This document shows, one piece after another, positions 1 through 11,200 of a DNA stretch of 64,000 nucleotides. Source of the DNA: Episyrphus balteatus (taxonomy: Eukaryota; Arthropoda; Insecta; Diptera; Syrphidae); assembly GCF_945859705.1 (NCBI RefSeq), contig NC_079137.1, forward strand, positions 29,383,322-29,447,321. Direction: 5' to 3'. Position 1 is the first letter of the stretch, and each line of letters opens with the position of its first letter. A program made the translations under genes and the position numbers. Under the pieces are notes generated by a model, which made no database searches, was not told the origin of the DNA, and saw nothing but the letters and a program-made list of their open reading frames with translations.

Positions 1-490
1 ATCGCAATGCATACGGGTCATAAGAAAACTATTGAAATCAGTGAGCATTGGTTTGGATACGAATATCTTCTAAACGATTAAAGCAATCAATTTCATTCCA
101 AGGAATTTTTTGTAGAACGTTTAAGCCCCTACAAGAATATATCTTGCTAATTTCAAAATAATGAAGTTTCAGTGAATTAGAAGTTTTTTAAAAATATAAA
201 ATGTTTTTATATTTTTTTTTAACTTTTACCTCGAATATCTTTAGAATGGTTAGATTAATGAAAAAAGTTAATAAGACCTTTTTTGTGGAGCAATCAATTT
301 TCAACAAGAATATGTCTTGCGCGTTTGATCATTATAATTTTTCAATTTGTTACAAAATTGAGAACAAAAAATGAATTTTTAAAGATTTTCTCGATTTTTG
401 GACCTCAAATATCTATTCAACGGTTAGATAAACGAAAAAAGTGTATAAGGCCTTTTTTGTAGAGCGTTCAATTTCCTACAAGAATATGAA
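1..490. repeat. Degenerate ~172-bp tandem repeat, about three copies
   Basis: Three blocks begin with related text of the form 'CGAATATCTTCTAAACGATTA' or 'CAAATATCTATTCAACGGTTA' near 59, 233 and 405. Each continues with a shared order of words: a purine-rich 'GAAAAAAGT', then 'CCTTTTTTGTAGAGC', then 'CAAGAATAT'. The spacing is about 172-174 bp. Copies are diverged, so this is an old array, and its left end may lie outside the window. No coding sequence is seen in it. Confidence 0.6.
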
Positions 491-2090
491 AAGAAATTTG
501 CTAAAAAGTCAATTAATAAAAAAACTATTTTTTTTTAGTAGAAGCTTGATGTAAAAATGGAAAATTGCAAAGCAGAGGACCTTCCCATTAATATAAAGAG
601 CTCATATTTGGTGTGTATATTCTAGAGGGGTCTAGCAATCGATTTTTCGGAGTACCAATTCAAAAAAAAGAATTTCGATTTTTTTGACCCACCCTAATAT
701 ACAACGCTGTTTAGCAATATCTACATATTTGAAAAACATTTGAAAGCCTTAATGCAAAAATAACCATTTTGGCAGTTACCATGTTTATACCAAATGGTTA
801 TGGTGTCGAATTTCACTTTATATGCAGAATTTTCTATAAATGATAATTCCATGTGTTCTTGTAAATATTTTTTTTTTTTTTTTGAGTCAAAAAAATATTG
901 TTTTATCTAGGAACATGAAGCAACAATGTTTTATCGGTAAAAGTTTAAGTATTTTAAAATACCAAATGAAAGCTTAGATCTTTTTAAGGAATAAAGTAAT
1001 GAAATTTTAACAATATTATTTTAAATTTATAAGAGTAAAAGACATAGGTAGTTAGCTTGAGCATAATTAATACCATCTTGTATGTAGCTTATATCGACAG
1101 CTATAAATGCTTCTACGTATTATAAATCAAATACAAAAATTATTCATTCCGTCTTTCAATATTTGTTCACAATGCCCGAAAAAGCATAATACTTTACTCA
1201 CTTATACATAACTGTCTAAATTTTCTCTCAAACAACGATAAATTTAAAAAAAAAAAATAATAAAAATAATACAAATTTTCAACTTTCTTTCACGGTCACT
1301 AGCTGAGTAATCTGCCTCTCTGTAACTTTTTGTGAAATCTAAAAAGAAAACGTTCCTCGTTTCTTCTACCCCAGGACGACTTTGTGAATATTTCCAAAGT
1401 GCAATTCTTGAACTTCCCAAACCACGCCATAACTTTCATTCACTTCATAACTTTTTGAAAGAAAAACCCACGCCACGCCAGTATAGTCCCCACTGAGCAA
1501 CGCTATGCTATAATAAGTTATCGGCCAGTTGTTAGTCGGGGAAGACTTTAACACCCTTTGTGCTACTTATTATACCTTCTTTCTCCAATGCCACATTAAG
1601 TGCTCACGGAGAACTTAATAAGCCACAAACTATTTCCAGCACCTGCGGCCTTAAAAGTGAAACCTTTGGAATACTCCATTCCATAGTCCCAACAAAACTA
1701 TGTATTTTTGGAAGTTCTTTTGCCGAGGTAGAGTATTTAGGCATTCTTATAGGAGAAAAGCTGGTTTGAAAATAAACAAAATTAATGCAGCTCTTAGGTC
1801 CCCCACCTGAATCTTGATTGATCCTTGATGTCGTGGCTTGTGGGCGCGTTTACCTTTCATGGATGCTACCTTTAGCGTCTGACAGTTAACACTGATGCAT
1901 GCTTCGAATGCGTGATGATCATAACTCGAAATCATCAGAAGACAAGCGAACTGATTTGGCCATCAATCCTTGAAAGGAGGCATCCTTATTTTGCATGTCG
2001 AGCATGCAAAATGCAGGCAAAAACAACTCAATAAAAAATAGTTTCCTTATGTATAGTTTCATGCTATGGTTTTGACTTGTTTTTTTTTTT
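491..2090. other. Intergenic AT-rich DNA, nothing recognised
   Basis: No splice-supported exon, RNA gene or clear repeat is seen. Short open frames on both strands here have no recognisable domain and look like chance. A GC-richer patch around 1780-2030 contains the palindromic word GCATGTCGAGCATGC but no readable gene. Confidence 0.5.
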
Positions 2091-2092
2091 TT

Positions 2093-2281
2093 AGGGAAAT
2101 CTACTCCAAGTGACGCAAGGAAATCACTCTCGGTAGCTACTTAAATTTTGCTTACGGCGATGGGCGATATGGTTGATATAAATAAGGACAACGAACACGA
2201 CGATGACGATGACATCGAATAGATGCGAGATGAGGTTGAAAAAGAGGCAAGGGTTGTGCGGACCGAAATAGAAAAGACATG
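2093..2281 (+). pseudogene. Weak pseudogene-like stretch with acidic run
   Basis: After an oligo-T tract ending in TTAG (2080-2094) one frame reads GKSTPSDARKSLSVAT, a TAA stop, then MGDMVDINKDNEHDDDDDIE, a TAG stop, and a charged stretch ending at TGA (2279-2281). The acidic/charged composition differs from surrounding low-complexity DNA, and only two internal stops interrupt about 60 codons. It could be a decayed exon or a chance frame. No family is recognised. Confidence 0.25.
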
Positions 2282-3274
2282 AAAAACTGCTAAACTAGCT
2301 GCTTTCTATATTTCACTCTGTCTCCTTTTCTATTTTCTTTTGAATTCAAGGGATGTACCAAGGAATACGCCTTGAATACAAAATAAGGATCATGTTTCTG
2401 AAACTTGATGTTGTTGGGATTTAACTTTCAAGTGATACACTTACTTCATTTTTTTTTCATTTTTTTTTTGTTTACTTCTTCTTATATACGTACGTATACT
2501 ATACATAGAACAAGACTCCTTATTCCTAAAGACTTACAACAGATTTTGTCCTTCTAAGGCGCGCTGGCTGGCTCCAGTCATGGAAGATATACAAGTATAG
2601 AAGGAAGAATAGGATGACGATTATTATGCTTGATGCGATGCGCGCGGGTAAATATGATGAAGCCAGGAAGTTACTTCATCATCAGAACAACACAAAAGGC
2701 GGCACGTTTAGCAAAACAGAAATTTTCTTTCAAAAAAAAAAAAAAAAAAAAAACACTAAATAGATGTGTCGCAATAGAACAACTCTCTCCTATAGGAGTT
2801 TCTTTTTTTTTTTAGATTAATCTGTGCGAATTGAGGTTAAGTTGTTGTCGGGAATATATTGTTATAAATTTGCAGAGATGATAATTTTTATATTAGTCTA
2901 GTCAGCGATAGTGATTTGAATTCCAGAGATTTTAAAAATCGATAACAAAGATGTGTATTGTAGATAAAACTCTCTAATTAGGCGTTTGTTGCGAAAAAAG
3001 TTTAAATTTTAGGACATGTAATGCGGAAGAACAGGTGTCTAACAAAAGGGCAAGTAGAATCTAGAAAGGAAACAACTGCTTTAGAGATTAAACTTTTTTT
3101 TAAGCTCACAAAAATGTATGTGAGAAAGTAGAAAGAGTTTTTAGTATATTGAACTGTTCGAGAGCTTGAAGAAATGTAACTAAAACATAAGGTATTGGTG
3201 TTTCAAAATGCCATGACCATAGCAGAATCTACTTACTTCGTCAATTACTCGAAAAGGCAGTACTCTGAAAAACG

Positions 3275-3345
3275 AAAAATTTTAGGTGGTAGATTTGAAC
3301 CCAGACCTCTGGCGTTGTAGTCTATCGCTAGTCGCTACTATTAGC
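3275..3345 (-). ncRNA. tRNA-like Pol III module (SINE-like or tRNA relic)
   Basis: Read on the minus strand, the segment contains a box A-like word TAGTAGCGACTAG (3340-3328) and, 26 bases later, a box B-like word GGTTCAAATCT (3301-3291). The spacing is like a tRNA internal promoter. A TTTTT run follows (3279-3275), a plausible Pol III terminator. The stems do not fold into a clean cloverleaf, so this is a tRNA-derived module rather than a functional tRNA gene. No terminal inverted repeats were found around it. Confidence 0.5.
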
Positions 3346-3678
3346 AATGGACATTTAAATATGTATTTGTTTAAACCTGTTTTACGTCATAGAGCTGGAG
3401 TATGTTTAAGGAATAACTTATTTTTCTTTCAATTCTGTCTTCACCAGCTTTTCCGCGAGTTCCATATACTTTCTGATTGTAAGCAATTTTTTCTTATTTG
3501 AGCTTCTTAAATCACAAGTGGTGTAACTCCAATTTTCTTGTTTTGAGATATTGAAAGGGTCTAAAATCGTTTGTGCTGTCAGTTAATATTGGACAGCATT
3601 GACTGCACAGGTAAATTTAGGGCATGGAAGGAGTCCATCTTGTAATTTGGGCCTCTCTCCGGGAACTAAGTCCACTCC

Positions 3679-3709
3679 GGGACATAAGTTCATTATGGAC
3701 TTATGTCCT
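3679..3709. repeat. Short perfect hairpin
   Basis: GGACATAAGT at 3680-3689 is exactly complementary to ACTTATGTCC at 3699-3708, with a 9-base loop. Nearby words (CTAAGTCC, TATGTCCC) repeat parts of the arm. Function unknown. Confidence 0.5.
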
Positions 3710-3839
3710 GTGGATATATGTCCCTGTGCAAGCTTTGATAATCTTTTGGAAACTAATTTTTGTTAATCTAATTTATACCATTACTACGATTAAACGCTTC
3801 GGTAGTATCATCACAAAATTAATGCGTACTAATTTTTAA

Positions 3840-5094
3840 CAGTTCATTATTACAAATTTTAATATTTAACTAAAGAAAGATAAAAGAATTAGTAAATCTA
3901 AGGCAATCTACATTTTTGCCAACTACTTTAAAAAAAATGGAAATACATAGTTGCACATAATCACTTTTGACCCTACCAAAAGTAATAACATAAAATATTT
4001 CATTTTATGTTTCCTTGTCTTTTTTTTCTCAAAACTGTCAACCAACTTAATAAAAAGATAAATACAATAATACTTTTACAAGAAAACTCTTTTGACGCTT
4101 TTTTCAGAGAATAACCTTTAGCACTTCTTTCGAAACAAAAAATGAAAAAATCTACTTTCTTAAAATATTTACATAATTGCCTCAAAATTTGAAAACTTTT
4201 TCTCTTTTTTTGCTGCCCAACATCCTCGGACGACGACTACAACACTCTTTAGCTCTTAATAAAAGTCACCAAACTTTCCACAGGGACTAAACGAACTTTT
4301 TGCGACAAGTTCTCATTAAAGTTGCCATAATTAGGGCTTGTTCTTTTGCATTCCACTGTCTTCAAAGATTTTTCATCTTAGTTCACCATATAGTCAATGA
4401 CACTTTCAATTTACCTCTCCTTAGGTCCTTGGGGAGGTGAAGAGGGTTATTCGATACGAAAACATTATGCATTTCTAAATATAGAAGACCTCTGCGCAAG
4501 CAGTTCTTACCTTTCATTTCAAGAATAGAGTTCTGTAAAGAAATTACCATAATTCCTTATGTCCCTGCCCAAGAGAGAGACTCAGAATCCGATGGTGAAT
4601 TTCATTAACATTCTTAAGGGATAGCTCACTAAAAATTCAAACTTATATGCACACACATACCCACAGTATACACACACACACAGATGAAATAAAGACCTCC
4701 AAAAAGTAGGCAGGTACACATATACATGATATATGCAATATCCAAAGCTAAACACATTAAAGTATCACGTCCCGTTTCGCAAAAATGGAACGTGAGGGGA
4801 ATACAATCAAAATTCCACCCTATAATCCTCTGGATGGTAAGAAGAAGTGATGTTGCTTCTACATCACTAACCATGGCACCACCACGAACACCATCCTGTT
4901 GAAAACAGTGCCAACCAGGGAAACCACCAGATCGTCGCCGTCATCGTAGTTATAGGCCTTCTCTAATCTTGGAGAAAGACAACACACAAACGTTTCGAGA
5001 AAGGTGTGATGCGGAGAGACCTACAAGCTACAACAAAACTCAATGCCTAACCTTCTCTCAAGGATTTGCTGAGTGAGCAGGTTGTGCCTGGGTA
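3840..5094. other. Upstream region of the SDR gene
   Basis: The stretch from about 4200 to 5094 is less AT-rich than the DNA around it and precedes the first coding exon, so it probably holds the promoter and 5' untranslated region. No TATA box, initiator or transcription start could be assigned from sequence alone. An in-frame TGA at 5074-5076 precedes the chosen start codon. A short CA-rich microsatellite lies near 4650-4682. Confidence 0.35.
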
Positions 5095-5241
5095 ATGGCA
5101 GCGGCGAGAATTACGAAATCCCTGGCACTTTCTTCCTGGGTCTGTGTTTCTATTTTTAAAGCTTACATTCATGTGGTTTGGGCTTTAGTTCAATATTTGT
5201 CCTTCGTCTTTTACCAAGTCTTTTCACAGCTCCAGGCCTCT
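5095..5241 (+). CDS. SDR gene exon 1 (start codon, hydrophobic anchor)
   Basis: Codes for residues 1-49, beginning MAAARITKS and ending LQAS. The ATG has G at -3 and G at +4, and an in-frame TGA lies 21 bases upstream. The donor is the strong TCT|GTGAGT at 5241/5242, phase 0, which matches the phase 0 acceptor of exon 2. The frame stays open past the donor to 5301, so an unspliced read-through would add a short hydrophobic tail instead of the enzyme domain. Confidence 0.82.
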
Positions 5242-8200
5242 GTGAGTTTGATTTTTCTTTTGTTTTACATTTTTCCTTTTATGCTGTCGGGCAAGGTTTA
5301 GGGTGGGTCGGAAATAAAGGATAACCCACGATTAGATTGTGCTGTTTGTTTTAATTCCCAAAGCTAGACAGTTCCAGCTTTCTGGGTTTTCGTGACTGTA
5401 TAGATTTCCTATACCTACATAGTAGTTTTGTTTTGCACCCGGTCTCGAAAGGAAAATAGAAAACAATGATAATACGGGACAGAAGGCTTTTTTGTTTGGG
5501 CATTTCTATATCTAGCTGCGATTTTTATCTCTGATTGAGTTAATTTTTCTCTGTGTTTGTTCGTTTTTTTTTTTTTGTTGTGCTGCAGATTCAAAGATAG
5601 CACTTGTGTCCATTAGAAGACAAGAAGTGCTAACGAAGTGACGAGTCTGTGTAGTAAAACAATGAATCGTTTTGGGGATATGTTTTGCCAGGAGGTTGGG
5701 GTTATAATTCAGTAGTCTTTTCTATGTGCTTTTTTTTTGCTTTTTGTCTAGAGCTATGAAATTAAGTGGCGTTTCCGGTATTGTTTGGTGGTATTATGAG
5801 AGCCAATTCACTCAGGTGATGATAATGTTTTATTAATTCTAGATCTCATTCCATAGAAGGTATAAAAGTGATTTAAAGCTTCATTAAGGTTTTCATTTTT
5901 TAATGTAAAGAATAGAATTTTCAGCCTCTTCAGGAAATCATCTACTTAAAAGCAACACAAAAAAATGGAAAAGTCAAATTAAAAACGATCAAAATAGATT
6001 AAATTATGTGAGATGGCTGCAAAAAAGAAAAACGTTAAAACAAGCGTTTCACTTTTAGAAATACGAAAAATATTTTATCTACGAAAAATATTTTTTTTAA
6101 ATAATTAATGCACACATTCTTATTTTTGCAATATATATTTTTTTTAATGCTAAATCTTTTTATTTTTAATAAAAATATTATTTTCGATGTAATATTCCAT
6201 TTCCAATTTTTTATTTCCATTTTTATTTTTTAACGCAAAATATTTTGAATTCCAACACCTAATTTTTTTTTTAATTCAAATATTTTTCATTTGCAATTAC
6301 ATTTTTTTATTGCAAAAATGTTGTATTTGCAATAATTTTTTTAATGCAAATATATATGTTTTTTTTTATTAAATATATTTTTTTAATTCCCAAAAAAATC
6401 CAACTAATTTTTTAAAAACATCGATCATTTTTGTGAGCGTTCTGCTAATTTTGACGAGCAGTGTATGAAACAAAGCGAGTCTTGTAAACTGCTTTAAAAT
6501 TATCTATACTAAATCTTGCTTAAGCTTCCAGCTCGTTGTACAGATGGAGGCACAGAGTTATGTAGCGCGATATGACGAAACAATTTTATTAAATTTCTCC
6601 AGCTACGTGATGTTGGTTTTGATGAAAGATCTTTAAATAGCATACATATAATCATAATGATAAGAAGAAAATTTGTTACAAACAATATTGACAATATTGC
6701 GAGTTATACTGCAATAATTTATGCTAAACTGAAGAATTTGGTAAACAGTTCTAATTGCATAAATGCATACCAAATGTTTAAGATCTACGTATCTCTATTA
6801 AGACCTATCAATGACCCTACAAAGTTCACGAATGCCAATATTTCATCGACTTACCACTACATGATGTTAAACATGCAAAAAAGCTTCACAAATGTCGTCT
6901 GGATTTGTAACTTACTTGGCAAGAAAAAAATGTTACGTATACACCACAGTGACCAATTACGTTTAAGCTTTAAGAATTGATATACATATGTACAATTTTG
7001 ATGCTGCTCCAATTAAAATTAAATTAATTTGTCTTTGTTTTGTTATGATAGCAGAATAAGTGATGGATGTTATCCAGTTTGGAACGAATTCTCTTGTCAG
7101 AAGAAAAACCTTATTCAGTTATTTAATTTCTTCAAATGAATCAAACACGTTAGCGAAACAAATTATGTATAGTATAAGTAATTTACATAATTTGTTTCGG
7201 TCAAATTTTAATCCTAAAATAACATTTTAGAATATCAGATAATGCGTCACTACAAGATTTTCTGTTGAGACATCGAAAGAACACTCTCACACAGAGAAAA
7301 ATATGACCCGCTAAAAACTAACAGATTGCCATATTGTTTTACCGTCCATACATTTCATAAGGAAATCTTATTAAAATCAACGATTAATAAGGTTTTTTTA
7401 AGGAGATTTCTTATTATTTTTATAGAGAAAATCTTATTAAAATTTGACTGAAAAGTTGATTTTTTTTGCAACTTAGCACTAGAACAAAAATCGCGATCAA
7501 TATTTTCATGGCAGGTTGGTTCAGGTGGTAAGGTGGGCGACTAATGATTTGAAGTCTCCAGTTCGATTCCCAGCCTGGTCATCATTTTTTTTATTTTTTT
7601 TCACATTTTAAAACAATAAGGAAAACCCGATTGTTTTAATAAGGTTTCCTTCTTGGATGAAAACCATAGAGAAATCTTATTGTTTTTGTTCTATTTTATG
7701 TGGTCTATTTTTCTCTGTGCAAGCCACTACATATAAAAAAAGAATAATAATAAAAATATCATAACAAAATAGAAACACAACACGAATAGTTATACGAGAA
7801 AATCAGACGTCTTTTAACAAAAAATTTTATTTCAATAGTTCAATTTTATATGAGGATGAAATAAACTTAAATGTTTCAAAGATGCATTTTTTACAAAAAA
7901 AAATAAACAAATACATTTGTTCCATACCTAACTATATTTAATAGTTGATAGGAACCTGAAAATTACTATGAAACCCACACCAAAATATTTAATTTAAGCA
8001 ACAAACACAGTATTTTTATTTATCAACAGGTGGATATATACGTTTTTGAAATGTTCAATGTTTCTCCAACTACACACGATATTTCGACGGTACAAAATTT
8101 GATCAGATCTCAAGTGCACCATTTAGAATTTCTATTCTATTCATCCGCTATATAGCAACGAGAGCTTGCAAATTAAACTGTGATATATATTTTGTTTTGA

Positions 8201-11200
8201 ATTTTAAATTCTTCAAAAATAGATAAATTTGTAAAATTATCTTGTATATTTATTCAATACGAATAATGTAAATATAAATGATTTAAATACAGATGATTGA
8301 TTGCTATTAAAACTAGAAATGCTTTTTTGTTTCTTCATGGGTGTTCCAATGTTGAAAATGTTTATGTATGTAATGTATAGAATAATGTAGATATACTGAA
8401 AATGTTTATTTAAATGTAATTTAATGATAGAATACGAATAGAATGCATAGATTGTTCACAAAAGAAAGCTGGTAAAACTTAAAGAATGCATTCTAAAGAT
8501 AAATTATACATACCATTTGTATCTGCTAATCATTCAATGACATGATGATTTTCTCTTTTTGTTTTTCATTCTAAAGGAGAAAATCATCATGTCATTGAAT
8601 TTCGATTTTATTAAATTATTAAAAATATTTATTATTTTTATATTTTTAATTTATAAAATAAAATGTATAATGATGGATGTAAGATGTGATTTTTTTAAGA
8701 GGTGGATACATTTCATTGCAATTTGATTCAAATGATTTTGACGTTATTTCCATTACCAATTAGATTTTGGAGCTTGAATATCACATGTTGAAGAAATAAC
8801 CCCACACAACATTTTTACACCCACTTAATTTTTCTCGAATAAAGGGCTCTAAGGATTTCGATTAAATTTAAAAAATGAATCTAATTCGAGAACTTATAAA
8901 AATAAAATGCACGACTGGGTCGCACGAACTTGCTCTTAGAGTTAAAGTTGCTTAAATTTTTAAGACTTTTTATATAGAAATTTGGAAAAAAATAAAATTC
9001 GTTTTTAATTCGTTTTAAATAATTTTTTATAAATAATTTCTTGGAAAAAAAGTTTTAAAATAAAATTGGTATGCCATTTTGTAGAAATCACTAATCAGCA
9101 TTTAAAAACAAAATTTCAAAAAAATTCAAAATTCCCGTTTTCGAAAATTTGATTTTTCAAAAAAAAATTTTGAAAATTTTATTTTTGGTTTATATTTAAA
9201 TAATATAAATGCTTCTTCACAAAAAGTTTCGTTGAAATCGAATAAGCGGTTTCGGAGATAATCGGATTTGAAAAAAAAGGTTCTAGTGCAGGTACCGTTA
9301 ATAACCTCAGCTTAAAACTAACATTTGAATTTTTTAAACAAAATCGTTGGAGCCGTTTTCAAGATATTTCAATTTTACTAAAATCGGTATATGACAAGTA
9401 TAGTTATTTTTGGACCAAAAAAATTAATTCCAAAAACCTCAAATAACGCTACATACCAAGTTTGACATCAATCGGTCTATCAGTTTAGGCTGTAGCTCCT
9501 TATACAGACAGACAGACAGACGGACTTCCGGGTCCAACTTTTTTGGCATTCTCTACCATCGTAATGTCATGGAAAAATGTTATCTCAACTTTTTTTTTTG
9601 TACGAATGCATAACTTGATATATAGTACTTATATCGCAAGTAAAAAGAAAAATTTTTATTTGTATTTCATTAAGAATAAATATTATAACTATTATCTTAC
9701 ATGGTTTGGAAATATACATTTTATTTATTCTTTGTATAAAATTCTTTGTGTTGCAACTTAAATCTAGAAAAATTTCAAACACTTTCCGAACTTCTTAAAA
9801 AAAACTGTATGAAATCAATTCTGGGTATAAAGTCTCCGATGCTCTGTAAAACCAAAAACAAACTTTTTATCCCAAGGGAAACAATCAGTGCGGCAATGAA
9901 CAAAACGTACGCCAACTTATACACAAATGGAAAATAAACTAAACCTTAAGCCATATCCTTTAAACTATTCCCTACATCCCTAATCATCCATCCATACAAT
10001 TTTTTTTTTTTTTCCAGTCAAGAGAAAACCAAAAAGTAGCACAGCATGTGTACTGTACATGGAAGATGAATTATTCTTCTGCATCTCCAATTGAACGAAC
10101 ATCCATCCTGAATAAATTCCTCTGTGTGTGAATTTTAATCTTTTGCACTTTGAACTTCAGAGGTGAAAAAAGGAATGACAATCCAATTCCTTTCATTATC
10201 CTTATTGCTTCATCCATTCATCCACATCCACTTTAAGCGAATTATTATTCCTTTCTGCTGAACAAGAGAGATACATAGGCAAAACGAACAGAATTTCATT
10301 TCTTGAATTGATTAGGTAAGGGGATTAAATGAAATGCAATTTTATGCAGGCAAGACGCAAAAGGTGCATTTAATATGCAGAAGAGGAGCAGCAAATTGTG
10401 TGTGTTGACATACTGTGTCATATCAGTTCGGCTAGACAACGATATTGTGTGCAGCCCCCTTGAGCCTTTTTCCCCATATACATACATCATCCATTATGTA
10501 CTGTACATACATATACAAAATATAGAAAACTTCAAGGACTTGGTTTTCTTAGAATGTTTTCGAAATCATGTGGGGTCGGAAACGTTCGTGTTTGAACAAT
10601 AGAATCAATTAGGGAATTGTCTGTTAACCTTTTGAACTAATTTTCTATTAGTCAACCTGTTGCAGTTTTTGTTTTTGTTATTGTTGGGAAACCTGACAAC
10701 AATTGGTGGGATATGCTGTTTAATCTATTGGCAGGATAACAGGGGGGTTGACTGGTGTCCTAGTTTTTTTTTTTTCTGTTGATATCTGTAAGCGTGTCAG
10801 TGTAAGTTTTGCGTGTTTGGTGAAATTAATTTATTACCCTGCGGTAAAATTGACAGCAAGGAGTCTTTTTTGTGTTCTCTTTTGAAAGACAATGACGGAA
10901 ATTGACGTTAAAACAGGAAGTACTTACAAGAACTTGCTGTTGACTCTTTGAGAGTGAAGGCAGGGCAGTTTTCTGATTTAATTTTTTTTGTTTTTTTTTT
11001 TGTGGGTTGCGTGCTTTTGGGGTATTGACCCGTACAAAATGATAACAAAGAAGAAACGGAAAGAAAGTCAACTTTAAGCCTATTTCGACTTCCTATGGAA
11101 TTGTTTTGAAACTTTGGAATGTAAAAAACAGGAATTATTTTCAACAGTACACTGGTATCACATGAAAACTAAATTGCTAAACATAAATTTAGGACTTTGT

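Noticed and set aside
6657..6980. 107-codon open frame in SDR intron 1
   Set aside because: No domain and no splice phase that would fit between exons 1 and 2, which already join in frame. It ends in the dispersed 22-bp motif.
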